A DNA stretch of 64,000 nucleotides from Membranipora membranacea (Eukaryota; Bryozoa; Gymnolaemata; Cheilostomatida; Membraniporidae): assembly GCA_914767715.1 (NCBI GenBank), contig OU612073.1:18974001-19038000 (forward strand), in the 5' to 3' direction. The notes below the pieces were generated by a model that saw nothing but the letters and a program-made list of their open reading frames with translations, was not told where the DNA came from and ran no database searches. This document shows, piece by piece, positions 49,805-60,981 of this stretch; within the stretch, counting starts at the first letter, position 1; the number at the start of each line of letters is the position of its first letter. The translations under genes were made by a program, and so were the position numbers.

Positions 49805-52800
49805 ATGCTCAGGAGTGTACTTGGTATTTCTTGCTTGCTGTTGACCCTGGTATCAGCAGCTCAGGATGTGACAGTGGATACAGCCAGTGGGAGGATACAG
49901 GGACTTATCCCAGATGATGGAGTTGATGTAACCAGGTTCTATGGTATACCATATGCCACACCTCCTGTAGGTCAGTGAATGCAGCTTTATACTCTTATCA
50001 ACTTATTAACCATCATATCTCTCTAATCATACAGAATAGTCTGGTGGTAGCCTGGAAAAATGACTATGAATGTTTGTATAGATTGGTTGTTTTTGCGATT
50101 GCTTTGTTAATCTTTGTCTGTATAGATTTAATTTAGCTCGCTATAGTTATGAATTACTGTATCACTTGATGTCACAGGTGCTCTGAGATGGATGAAGCCT
50201 CAACCAGCCCAACCCTGGAATGACACATTTATAGCTCAGACAACTGATCCTATGGGAGTTGCTTGTATGCAGCCGACAACAGGAAGTCGAAAAAACTATA
50301 ATACATCAGAAGACTGTCTAACGCTCAATGTCTACACACCTAGTAAGTTTGCTTTCACAAATTTTTTAGTTTCAAAGTCATTTATGGCAGCAGGCTCCGG
50401 TTTGTTGTTATGATGAACTTTCCCGACATGAAATCACCTAGCCAATGCGGTGATTGGTGGGTTAGGAAAAGACCAATCAGAACCTTTGTACTGGCTAGAA
50501 ATCACCCAAAATAAGAGGCTTTGGTTATCACTATTTTGCTTGCTCGTGTGATCGTAAAGCTGTTATTGTACTTCTCAATGATGGAGGTTACCTAGAAACA
50601 TCTACTTGCACAAGAGCGGTTATCAGCTTGCACTCACAAGTGAGACCATAGTTTCCTTATTTTCCCTGTGCACTTATGGTAAATTATGGGTACATATAAA
50701 GATAGGGCTGATTCAATAAAACTACATCACAATTCACGTCAAGTTTTATCATCCCATACATCTGTTTCTTATAAATAATAAAAGTTTCTTGCCTGAACAT
50801 TGAAAAAAAAGTATAATGCTATCTTTGTATGGTGAGTGTGGAATGATACAAATAGTGTTCAAGCCTGAGTAGGCCTGTTTATCGAACACTGCTCATCACG
50901 CCTACATCCTTGAAGTTGACCGGTGAACACTTCTTCGGCAGCACAGCACATAATAATAATCAGATCTCAAACTCAATTGCAGCTTTTGGCACAGTCCACA
51001 AATCTTGAAGTAAAATAAAACATAACCAATGATTTGCTTTTAAATTTGACAGGGATCAGCGGGCCTCCCAAAGCAGTATTGTTTCATATTCATGGAGGAG
51101 GTTTTGCGAGGGGAACTGCACGTGAATATGAAGGTAAATTCCTGGCTGCTAAGGAGAATATTGTCATCGTCACAATAAACTACCGACTTGGCATCTTCGG
51201 CTTTTTTGACTCTGATGGTGATGGCATATGGGAGAACTTTGGACTCTGGGATATGAAACTTGCCTTGCAATGGGTTCAGCAGAACATTGCTGCCTTTGGC
51301 GGAGACAGCAACAGGGTGACGGTTTTCGGCGGCTCTGCTGGTGGTATGGCAGTCACCATGCTTGGTGCTTCACCTGAGTTTAGTGGTTTGTTCCATCGAA
51401 TGATAGGGGATAGCGGAACCCTAACCTGCCCTAAACTAATCAAGAGAGATCCACAGGAGGTGTTCAACAGAGTTCTGAAAAATTCAGGTTGTGAGGATAG
51501 AGCCTGCCTAATGCAGGTAAACTTAGCACATTATAATTTTCTGATTTATATAAATCAAATAGGCGACAGTACAACATCAAGCTTGTACTCATTTATTGGA
51601 AACACTATTTGAAGATAATGGTTTTCATGGTCGTGCTCTAAGCATATACAGAAAAGACGAAATGAAATATTGTTCAAAACTATTTATTTGCTTATGTTTT
51701 CAACAGATAATATTTTTTGAAAAATCAGATGATTTTGCTGGTCTTTTTATTAGCAAGTAGTAATAAACTTTGATCCCCAAACAAATACATATATCCTGTC
51801 CTGCTTAACGCTTGAAGTAAGAAGTGAGTTTCACATAATCTCCTACTTTGGAGAGAGAAGGGTGGTGCCAGAAGCAATGTCACCAGAGGCATACTTCTTA
51901 CTCCTTAGTTCTCACATTAATGCAAGATAGACCATAGTTCGGCCCAGAAACAAATTATTTTAACAAACTTTGTGTTTTTGTTGCAGGTTAACTCCCAGGG
52001 CATTCTGAACATTGAGAAAGCAATCATTGATCCGGAATATACTTTCCCTGTATTGTACACATTTGCACCTTTCCAAGACGGACAGACTATTCTAGCTGAT
52101 CCTTTCGAGGCTTGGTCATACTATCGTGATGGAAAAGCTTTCAATGGTATACTTGTTGTTATCATACCTTACCTTCCCTAATAGCTTAAGAAACCCCGAT
52201 CCTCAATCATTGTACACACAACGAAACATGAGTACTCGGACTGCAAATTGAGGTGACTGTGTAGTGTAGCGTGTAATGCAGCTGGTTGAGGGGCATAACA
52301 CCAACCTCTCAACTGGAGAAATTTGCTATCAGGTTGGGAGCGGATATAGCTTGTAGTTACTTGTTTACACGATAACAGGACAGCTACACAGCTATCATCG
52401 AAAGAAGTGGGAAATATTATTATCCATCAAATTCAACATTTGAGTTAGAATGCTTTATAGCAATAGATTCAAAATTCCATGTTAACTTTTCAGGTATTTG
52501 ATAATTATAATATATTAAAGTTCTTACGTTTTGGCTATTACAGAAACCACTAGACAAGCCATGGTAACTTCATTCCAGTCTTATGATTACATGGCCGGCT
52601 TCAACACACAGGAGGGAAGCCTTATCGTCTCAACTTTGAAAAAGATTATACCTGCTGCCTACACCATAGACGACGGAGCCACTGAAGACATGGTTAAAAC
52701 CTTCCTAAACGACTATCTCTCAGCCTATTTTCCTAAGGCCCATGATGAGCTTGAAGGATACTTTCGGAAGGTGTACTTGGACGGTGTTGTACCAAGCACA

Positions 52801-54359
52801 ACACCAAACACCAAGATAGCACAGGAAATATTAAACATGTACACAGATTTGCTTTTTGCCACACCAACAATTGATCTACTAGACAGTCACTCCGAACAGA
52901 ATCAAACTTCCACTTATATGTTCAGCTTTACATACGAATCAGAGGACAGCAAGTCTACTAACCCGAGATGGTAAGTGATTAACATTAGCTCAAATAAACA
53001 TGTCTATCAAATTGATAGTTTAATATGCAATTTATCAGCTACTGGGTGAGTATTTTATTGTTTGATTAAATTTCAAGAATGGAGCTGTCATAGCCAGATC
53101 ACAATGCATAGATATGGAGGTATATAGATAGCTCCTCGATCATACTTCCACAGTAAAATCTCACTCTACTGTTGTCTGTCCACTCAATATGTGGCTAAAA
53201 CTTGTTCAGACTTTTAATTGAGATTTATTTGAGAAAACCTCAAGATCACTCGATTTAGAAACTAAGACACTAAAATCTGAAAACACATATTATATGTCAG
53301 TCGGAAATCCTTTAAATTTGAGGGATACAAGTTATCCTCTCTTTTATCAGGTGGACACAAATCCCCAGTCAGTTATGATCAGACTGTTTGGTTTCACTCA
53401 GTGCTACCCATAGAAGTAATGTATTATATATTAATATATTAATATATTAAGTCTATGGCGCAACTTCAAGCAAGTATTTCTAGTCTAATGCTCTTTGGTA
53501 TCACGCATATGTGCCCAAAAGTCTAATACTGTAAGTAAACCATGATCGGTAGCCTGAGACACATATTGTACATATCAATAAGATTTTGCTATACCTGTAG
53601 GTTCAGAGGCGCACAACATACCGATGAGAGAATCTATGTTTTTGGAAAACATCCTCCTTTTTATGGCATCACCAACTACACCATGACTGCAGAAGAGAGT
53701 TACATCTCCGATCAAATGATGTCAGCGTGGGGGAACTTCATCAAGACGGGGTGAGACAACATAATGATATTCACTCAAGACCTGCGGCTTAGAAATGTGT
53801 AATTGACTTTCAAACTAGAATCATATCTGGCCAAAATGTTGACCAAATGTGGCAGGGAGCCATCAGACAGGGAAAGTATCACCTCAATTATGGCTGGTCA
53901 TGTACGATAGCAATAGGTCCTGGTCAGAAAAGTATACTTGGCTATATTGTGATGTTTGTCAATTGGTGCCACCACCTGCTGCCTATTTTCTGTAAATCAC
54001 AAGCTGTTTTAATTTCCTTGACAAAAATATTCAACATAAAAACATCGTAAAAACCAGCATATATCTGTTAGTGGAATAATTGAAATATCTGTTTCCATTT
54101 TAGAAACCCCAACGGAGCAAATCTACACTTGACATGGCACCCGTACACAAGATCACGTTCATTCTATATGCTTTTTGGAGCTGGTCAAGTGGACGTTTCA
54201 TCTCGACTTCTTAACGTAAGGAGAATCCAAGCTATTAATGATAATGTCAAAACAATGCCAACTGACACTCCAGCAACAACTGCAGGCAACGAAGCAAGCA
54301 GTTTTGGGAGTGGAATACTTCCTGTCACCATACTGTTTTGTATCTGTACAATGCTCTGA
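49805..54359 (+). CDS. Cholinesterase-like carboxylesterase 2, probably GPI-anchored
   Basis: Seven exons: 49805-49970, 50178-50342, 51053-51516, 51987-52146, 52544-52970, 53601-53750 and 54104-54359 (1788 nt, 595 residues). Signal peptide MLRSVLGISCLLLTLVSAAQ. Type-B carboxylesterase marks: FYGIPYATPPVG, EDCLTLNVY, oxyanion HGGGF, nucleophile elbow GGSAGG, acidic NTQEGS, and His in QHTDERIYVFG, so the catalytic triad looks complete. The C-terminus ends in a small-residue site and a hydrophobic tail with no charged residue after it (FGSGILPVTILFCICTML), a typical GPI signal. Exon borders match esterase 1 one-for-one apart from its tiny first exon, so they are tandem paralogues 25 kb apart. 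AATAAA is at 54446-54451. Substrate preference (choline or other esters) is not readable. Confidence 0.87.
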
Positions 54360-54566
54360 AGGATATTCTGTGGTTTAGTTTGATAGTTTTGATATACTGA
54401 GTAGAAAATCAACCGAATTTAGTATTTTTAAAAATGTGAAACGTCAATAAATAAGTTGATCCCACAAGACACACCAAAGTTAGGATATTGGAAAACGAAA
54501 GAATTCTCAGGATATAATAAAATAGTAAGTATCTGAGATAAAAATAATGCGTACATTTTACTCTTC

Positions 54567-56972
54567 TTATAATACATGCACTATGATAGTCATATTTTCT
54601 AGCACTATTTGGTGAGTGACATTTTGTTGATTATGCTGTAGATAAGATTCAGTGACTTTGTCTTGTTGTTCAGAATCAGAATCCACGACAGTGTCGTCAG
54701 TGTCCGTAACTTCTTGGGTGTCATTCTTTGTCTCACTTCCTTCAGAAATCAGTTCTTCAGCCTCCGCTTGTAACACAAGTTCTTCCGTCTCATTTGACTC
54801 TGTCAAGTCCTTAGACTCAGAAATTTCTGATGACGAGGATGAAGAAGATGATGATGATGAAGATGATGATGAACTGGAGCTCTCTGATTCTGATTCCTCT
54901 CCTTCCTCCTCAGATTCAGGCTCATTGCAAACAATTCCATATAAGTAGTAATAAAAGCAATTACCACCTCCTCCGCCATCAGCCACAGCATCAGCAATAT
55001 CTCCTAGTGCGTCAATAAAGTCCTCATGTCTATCCTCTATCTCATTTGCTACCAACTCATCCTCAATACCTTGAATTCTGTCAAGTAGGTCGTCATTTGT
55101 CGGACCACCTCCTCCACCTCCGCGGCCGCCTCCACCTCCGCCTCCATTGTGTTTTTGTTCCTTCTTCTCTTAGCATTGTTGAATATTCCGCGCTGCCCAA
55201 CATTGTCGGTCCCAAGAGGGGCAGGTACATTGCTGTAAAATAACCTCATTTTATGATAACGGATCATTTTTGATGCCGGACATGTAAAGAATTTCAGCAG
55301 AAAGATGCCAAGTTTGTTCTCAGAGCAGGGGTCTTGCTAAGAAACAGTCATTCCTCATCCTCAGGCAATTTCAAATGTAACAAGGATGGGATCCCTGATG
55401 TCAATTCTGAGAATTGGCCATCATTTTCTCAACTGGTTCCCTTCCTTTGTATCCGAGCAGAACTCAGAGTCATATGAACAGTTGTATGATACGAAAATCA
55501 TCAACACATTATCATTCTACTTCATTGGGTACCAGCGTTCCATTGCCAAAGATGTTATTTATGGGTTCAATTTATTCTAAGTTAGGTCTCTAGTTACATT
55601 TTAAGTTTGACAAAGGTATAGTGTAGACCCCCGGGGTATCAAATCAACCAATTGATAAAAACAACAAACATCTATAAGTGAATCCTATGTGTTTTATGGA
55701 GTAAAAAATCCCATGCATCATCCTGAGTGGAAAGAAAACACTTCAATAATGCAAGAATTTAAAGGCTATGGAATACTTCTTCAGTTACCATTATCATAAC
55801 AAAGCAAAATAGACCTTAACTCACAAAACGAACCAAACACTTCATATATGCATTGTTAATATCCAACTTACTTCAGATTTCCTCCTACGACACCAAGTCT
55901 GTTCATAAAGTTACTAAGCAGTCCTTCACTACTACCCTGTAATCTGAATTGGAAAAGTGATTTAAATACAAAATAAATATATAATAATGATAAGAAATAG
56001 TAATAAGGTTTCCATATAAAGGTGCCTTTCTCCTCTACCAGAGTACACAGTCACCTTCTTTCCTATACTCATGCTCGTGAACCTTAGGCAAAACTTTTCG
56101 TGCATGTCTGCTGCGCAAACATACATTTATTTTCGGTGTTTCAAGTCCCATAACACAGTCACCTATGTCATTTTATGAGAATCAGGGAGGCTTTTTAAGC
56201 CGCTTCTTCGTGATGGCTTATCTCAAAATACACACTCTTCCAGACACTTCATTCCTAAGCTGTTCACTCAGAATAATATATAATATAGTTTAATCAGGCA
56301 GTGAGGGTTTTTGGGACAAAAATGGCTGGCCGGTCTTATTCATCTCAACTAAGAACCATCTAGCTGATAGTGATTTAGGCAGTAATTCAATAAACAATCC
56401 CCTGGCCTGTACCAAATAACGAACTAGACATTTGGCTGGGACTTTGCTGATCACAGACTCAACTCTGACTGATTGATATTTTATAGAATATTTATGAAAG
56501 TTCTCATGACCGAACATCGGAACAAGGCAAGAGGGCAACTAAGAAAATGACTTCAATCAGTCAGCCAAAACTAAGTATCTTGTTACATAACTATTGTTGT
56601 AACAACCTACAGAAAAATTAACAGAATGTTGGCCCAGCATATTAAAATAATATTATGTTATCTGTCAAACATATACAATTGGAGGTAGATCATTAACTTT
56701 TTAAAGGTATATGCCGTCATGCTGGCAAAAATGGAAAACCTGCATTTGATTCTGTATATCAAATTCAGGAGAAGCATACAAGAAGGGTACACAATGGCTG
56801 ACAACTTTAAATTGGTGAAATAAAACTCAAAATGGTGCCAATGATAGAATGACGTATAAGTCATAATGGATGTGATTACTTACCCAGTAACTCCTCCTCC
56901 TCCTGCTGGCTGAGAGTGACACAAAGAAGACATAACAGTGAATAAGTAGACAACTACACTCCATTCCCTCAT
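54567..56972 (-). CDS. Secreted glycine-rich, polyserine/acidic protein, with a one-base frameshift
   Basis: Exons 56972-56884 (signal peptide MREWSVVVYLFTVMSSLCHS, then QPAGGGGVTG), 55931-55872 (SEGLLSNFMNRLGVVGGNL) and 55232-54567. The third exon starts NVPAPLGTDNVGQRG, reaches a basic KRRRNK, and then, if one base is added in an A-run near 55156, continues as a Gly block, the acidic helix LLDRIQGIEDELVANEIEDR, GGGGGNCFYYYLYGIVC, an acidic ESEEEGEESESE stretch, 18 serines in a row, and a long Glu/Ser/Thr-rich end with two N-glycosylation sites (NVTH, NMTI). As written the frame instead stops near 55049 (110 residues). Gly-rich plus Ser/Asp/Glu-rich secreted proteins resemble biomineral or matrix proteins; that role is inference. 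The exon 2 acceptor (GGGTAG) was chosen for phase over the adjacent TTACAG. Confidence 0.55.
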
Positions 56973-57019
56973 TGTCACCAGGCAGCTGTCTCAAACAACC
57001 TGTTGTTACAGAGCAGTAA

Positions 57020-57823
57020 TCACTCTCTCCACCTAAAAGATGTGTGTAGATAAAGGAACATGTTATTTTTAGGAGTCAAGCTAAATCATAGAGGAGGTTA
57101 TATGTGATGTGTATGCTTTTAGTTGTTATACTCTGATGTGACTAACATCAAACGTAAATTGACCTAAAAAAATCAAACTCTACGGCCAAAAACTGAATGA
57201 TGCCTCAGACACAAGATTGTTCCAAACTGTAACTTACCCTGAGAAATAAATGAACTCCAGACTGACACGCTTTGTCAGGTGTACCAGGCAGGGGCGTATA
57301 TTCTAAAAAATTTCACTCACTGACTTTTTAGAGATGAGCATAATGATGTATAGCAATAATGTATAATGTATAATAGTGTATTTTGATATTCATCATGAAT
57401 ACACCATAAAAAATTCCAACTATTGCAGACACCTTTGAGGCACAGTACAGTTGCTTTGCAGTACACACCATGAGATCCATTATTATTCAGTACCAATGTT
57501 CCCTAACTGTTTGTATATAAACATCCAGAAAAAATGGCGTCTTTTTATCTTCCAAAATGGACCAAAATAGTGAAAAGTTTCCTAATGTTACGCTTCAGTT
57601 TGAAAATTAATTATTTAACTTTTTGCTAATTTTTCTAACCCTACTGTTTTCACAAAAGGGGCTTTCCTCATTGACTAGAACCAGGCAGGATAACGCCATC
57701 GGATAACCTCTACTAGTATAAGCAAGTAACTTTATTACAATTTAGTGGGAAGACTTGAGAGGTTGGTCATATTAACCCCTCACTGTTTGGCGAGCATGTG
57801 ATTTTTTTGTAGCTCAGACTTAC
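57020..57823. other. Spacer holding a degenerate oxidase exon
   Basis: Between the polyserine gene and the oxidase. A possible decayed exon at about 57243-57302 (minus strand, acceptor TTTTTTAG, donor GTAAGT) reads YTPLPGTPDKACQSGVHLFL in one frame, reminiscent of the laccase segment after the first His pair. It lacks the WYHSH ligands and does not fit the phase of the exon at 57824. Confidence 0.35.
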
Positions 57824-59596
57824 TTGTAAGTGAAGCTGCTTCCAGGTGCTATAGGACACTGTGTGATGTATGGAGCTCCATCAGAGTAGACAGTGTTACG
57901 CTGTTGAAAGCCGTGCCAGTGTACTGTTGCGGAATCAGTTAGAAGTTTGTTCGTCACATGGACATACACCTGTACAATTAGAATAAATTTTGCCAAATAT
58001 GTATGAAATGTGATTAGTGGAACACAATAATTAGAAATTTAAGGTGAGTTGGCCACACCAGGGTTATCCTCCAGATTCAATTCAGACCGCACACAAACTT
58101 AACTGGTGGTAACCGAAATGACTTGGGAGATCTCGTTCGACTACATATCGATAGATTTTCTGACAGCTTTCATTATTGTATTACAAGTACACCCCTTAAT
58201 TCCGACTTCAAAACCATGATCACCTGTAAATTCAGAAATGCAACATTTCAAGTTTCAACCGTTCAACTGAATCTAAAGAAATTCATACTTTGCTAATTTA
58301 CGGCAAATGATGGTACCAGAGGTTTGAGTGAATTGTATTTGAATTACAAAATCATCAAAACATCAAATACAATTTAAATGCATGGAATCAGGGAGGGTGG
58401 GATATATGGAGATTGCACTTCAGCTGTCATGTGACATTTTTGTTTAAATCATAGGAACGACTCTAAAGTCGAATGTAGAGTTGCCTTCCCCTGTCTACCA
58501 AATTAACACACTGCCGTAAGAAAGTCTGATTCAATAATGATCCTCGCCACCCTGATAGAATGATGAGCTTACCTATCAAATAGAAGATGGTGTAGGTACA
58601 ATTAGTATACAATGCTTACACCATAATATCAACCCACATACCCATAATCCTACACTCACCTCAGCACCAAAAGGAACTTCAATTGTTGGCCCAGGGAATT
58701 TTCCATTTACAGCTATATACTTTGTTAATGCACCATCTAGTGTCGTCACTTCTGCAGGATTGACAGTAACATTTTTCCCAGTATCATCCGTTTAAGCCAA
58801 GTCACCGTTATCTTGCAGTTTAACAGCCTGGAAATGGTATGAAAATTCATAGATAGCTAAAATAAGCGTTGGGTAAATCACACAAGGTTCAGTCACTCAC
58901 CACATCTCAACAGATGGGTAGTGTAATAGTTGGTGCCTTAATGTCAAGGTCGCAATATCTGATTCAATTTACTCTCACTCTGGGGGAAGGTCAAGTGTAC
59001 GCTAGTGTATTGTGTGCCTATACACTGACTATATAATGATAATGTACCATACTAAAAGAATAGACAGAAATTTATATGATTCGATTTGTGTGATATTTCT
59101 TATCGTTTACAACCGTTTTTAATTTATCAAACTTTATCAAAGTGTTGAAACCAATGCTTACTCCTTGCAGTAAGTATTCGACAAAACTCACCCATGTACC
59201 ATCATTAGCGTCTGTGAAGAGCATAGAAGTCTCCCATGTCAGATCCCAGTAAAACTCAAATACCTTTCGATCTCCAGAGTCTGCAGGGTGTGTGAACTGG
59301 GTACCTTCATCTAGCAGAAAACATTGACATTGAGTCACGAGAACAAAGAGAAAAACTGCCAATCTCTCCATACTTAAATTTTAATATCAGTCACCAATAG
59401 CTCAAATCATAGTTGATCACTCACCCTCCGTAGTTGTTTCAGCCCATATGTCTGCTGCCGCTGACTTCAGATTATCTGGACTAGCAGGATGAGCTATGAC
59501 CACCAGGTATATCACTACTGCTGTCAGCACTACGATCATAAACCCCATGAAACACAACGTATAGTGCATGCATTTCTGATTATTCTCCTTAGCCAT
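57824..59596 (-). pseudogene. Membrane-anchored laccase-like multicopper oxidase, N-terminal part with in-frame stop
   Basis: Minus-strand exons in phase: 59596-59425 (type II anchor: CMHYTLCFMGFMIVVLTAVV..), 59310-59192 (DEGTQFTHPADSGDRKVFEF, then YWDLTWE), 58827-58660 (NGKFPGPTIEVPFGAE) and 57969-57824 (VYVHVTNKL, SATVHWHGFQQ, YSDGAPYITQCPI, PGSSFTY). HWHG is the first copper-ligand pair of the Cu-oxidase type-3 domain, and the whole matches the first cupredoxin domain of animal laccases. Exon 58827-58660 has an in-frame TAA at 58792-58794. A degenerate next exon near 57300-57243 (ending like CQSGVHLFLR) is out of phase, and domains 2 and 3 with the remaining copper ligands are absent. Thus it is probably a decayed gene, unless the stop is a sequence error and the rest lies unseen. 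An alternative start at the ATG at 59371 would make exon 2 a signal peptide. Confidence 0.65.
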
Positions 59597-59640
59597 TTTA
59601 CCAAACCTTTTCCAGCACTGATTCTCAACAGACTGCCGAA

Positions 59641-60180
59641 CAAGCAAACAGTAGATTTTTTCTTCACGGTGTTGCCTCATTCAATGAAGCACCTTCCTCA
59701 TGTCAAGTCCAGAGGTTATAAGCTAGTTTTGTGACAGGTGTCCTGTGTCACTAAAGCCAGTTAAAAACAACTTTGTTATAAGACTTGTCTGAATATGGAT
59801 CGGTATTAGATTAGTCCCTATCCTTATCTAAAGTAGCAGATGACTTAACTGAGCATTGTCATTGGGAAGAGAGACTTGGATGGTAAGCGATACGTCGAGT
59901 AAGTCATAAGTAAGCAAACAGTAGATTTTTTCTTCATGGTGTTGCCTCATTCAATGAAGCGACCTTCCTCATGTCAAGTCCAGAGGTTATAAGCTAGTTT
60001 TGTGACAGGTGTCCTGTGTCACTAAAGCCAGTTAAAAACAACTTTGTTATAAGACTTGTCTGAATATGGATCGGTATTAGATTAGTCCCTATCCTTATCT
60101 AAAGTAGCAGATGACATAACTGAGCATTGTCATTGGGAAGAGAGACTTAGATGGTAAGCGATACGTCGAGTAAGTCATAA
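59641..60180. repeat. 270-bp tandem duplication between divergent genes
   Basis: Segment 59641-59910 is repeated at 59911-60180 with a handful of changes (for example CACGGTG to CATGGTG, GCACC to GCGACC). It covers the 5' flank of the oxidase gene and the promoter-proximal block of esterase 3, so the divergent promoter region is partly doubled. Confidence 0.9.
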
Positions 60181-60211
60181 GCCAAGAAGAGAAACGCAAC
60201 ACTACATAGCC

Positions 60212-60981
60212 ATGCTCAGAAGTGTAGTTGGTATTTCTTGCTTGTTGGTAACCCTGGTATCAGCAGCTCAGGATGTGACAGTGGATACAGCTAGCGGGAG
60301 GATACAGGGTTTTATCCCAGATGATGGAGTTGCTGTTACCAGATTTTATGGTATACCATATGCCACACCTCCTGTAGGTCAGTGAATGCAGCTTTATACT
60401 CTTATCAACTTATCAAACTAATTTTGTCTCCTTAATTATACTGAGTAGTCTGGTGGTAGCCTGTGCAAAAAGTGGGTAGAAATGCAATTCCGTTTACAAA
60501 ATTGAAATTGCAATGGTAATAATTGCACAGGAAGCGGCTAATTGCCAAAAATGCTGCCAGAAAAATGGAAAGTGATGAAAGAATAATGCTATCATTAATA
60601 TAGCTGAGTAACACCCGAAAACGGGTGCAACACCATCTTAGATATAATCTATATATAATCATCATCAAAGCAAAAGTACTTTTTAAGTTTTGCTGCCGCC
60701 TGGAGAAATGACTTTGGATGTTTGTATGTATCCGTTGTTTTTGCGATTGCTTTGTGTATCTTTGTCTGTGTAGATTTAATTTAGCTCACTATAACAATGA
60801 ATTACTGTATCACTTGGTATCACAGGTGCTCTAAGATGGATGAAGCCTCAACCAGCCCAACCCTGGAATGACACATTGATAGCTCAGACAACTGATCCTA
60901 TTGGAGTTGCTTGTATGCAAGGAAATCGTAAACACTATAATACATCAGAAGACTGTCTAACCCTCAATGTCTACACACCTA
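60212..60981 (+). pseudogene. Carboxylesterase 3, first two exons of a recent duplicate
   Basis: Exon 1 (60212-60377) and exon 2 (60826-60981) are close copies of those of esterase 2, including the signal peptide and EDCLTLNVYTP. Exon 2 has a 9-base in-frame deletion (MQGNRKHYN against MQPTTGSRKNYN). Intron 2 stays similar to about 61370, after which the similarity to esterase 2 stops and no exon with the catalytic serine appears in the remaining 2.6 kb; the corresponding exon in esterase 2 comes only 710 bases after exon 2. So it is probably a truncated segmental duplicate. The two exons have no internal stop. A functional gene with a very long intron running past the window is the alternative. 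Confidence 0.7.
60464..60702. mobile_element. 239-bp insertion in esterase 3 intron 1 (MITE-like)
   Basis: Compared with intron 1 of esterase 2, the sequence from 60464 to 60702 is extra. The flanking GCCTG is present on both sides (60459-60463 and 60698-60702) but once in esterase 2 (50049-50053), as expected of a 5-bp target duplication. The insert codes for nothing. Confidence 0.65.

Noticed and set aside
54652-54997. Frames rich in Asp/Glu, Met/Lys or His/Leu opposite or beside the polyserine exon
   Set aside because: They are shadows of the repeated TCATCATCATC codons of the minus-strand polyserine gene.
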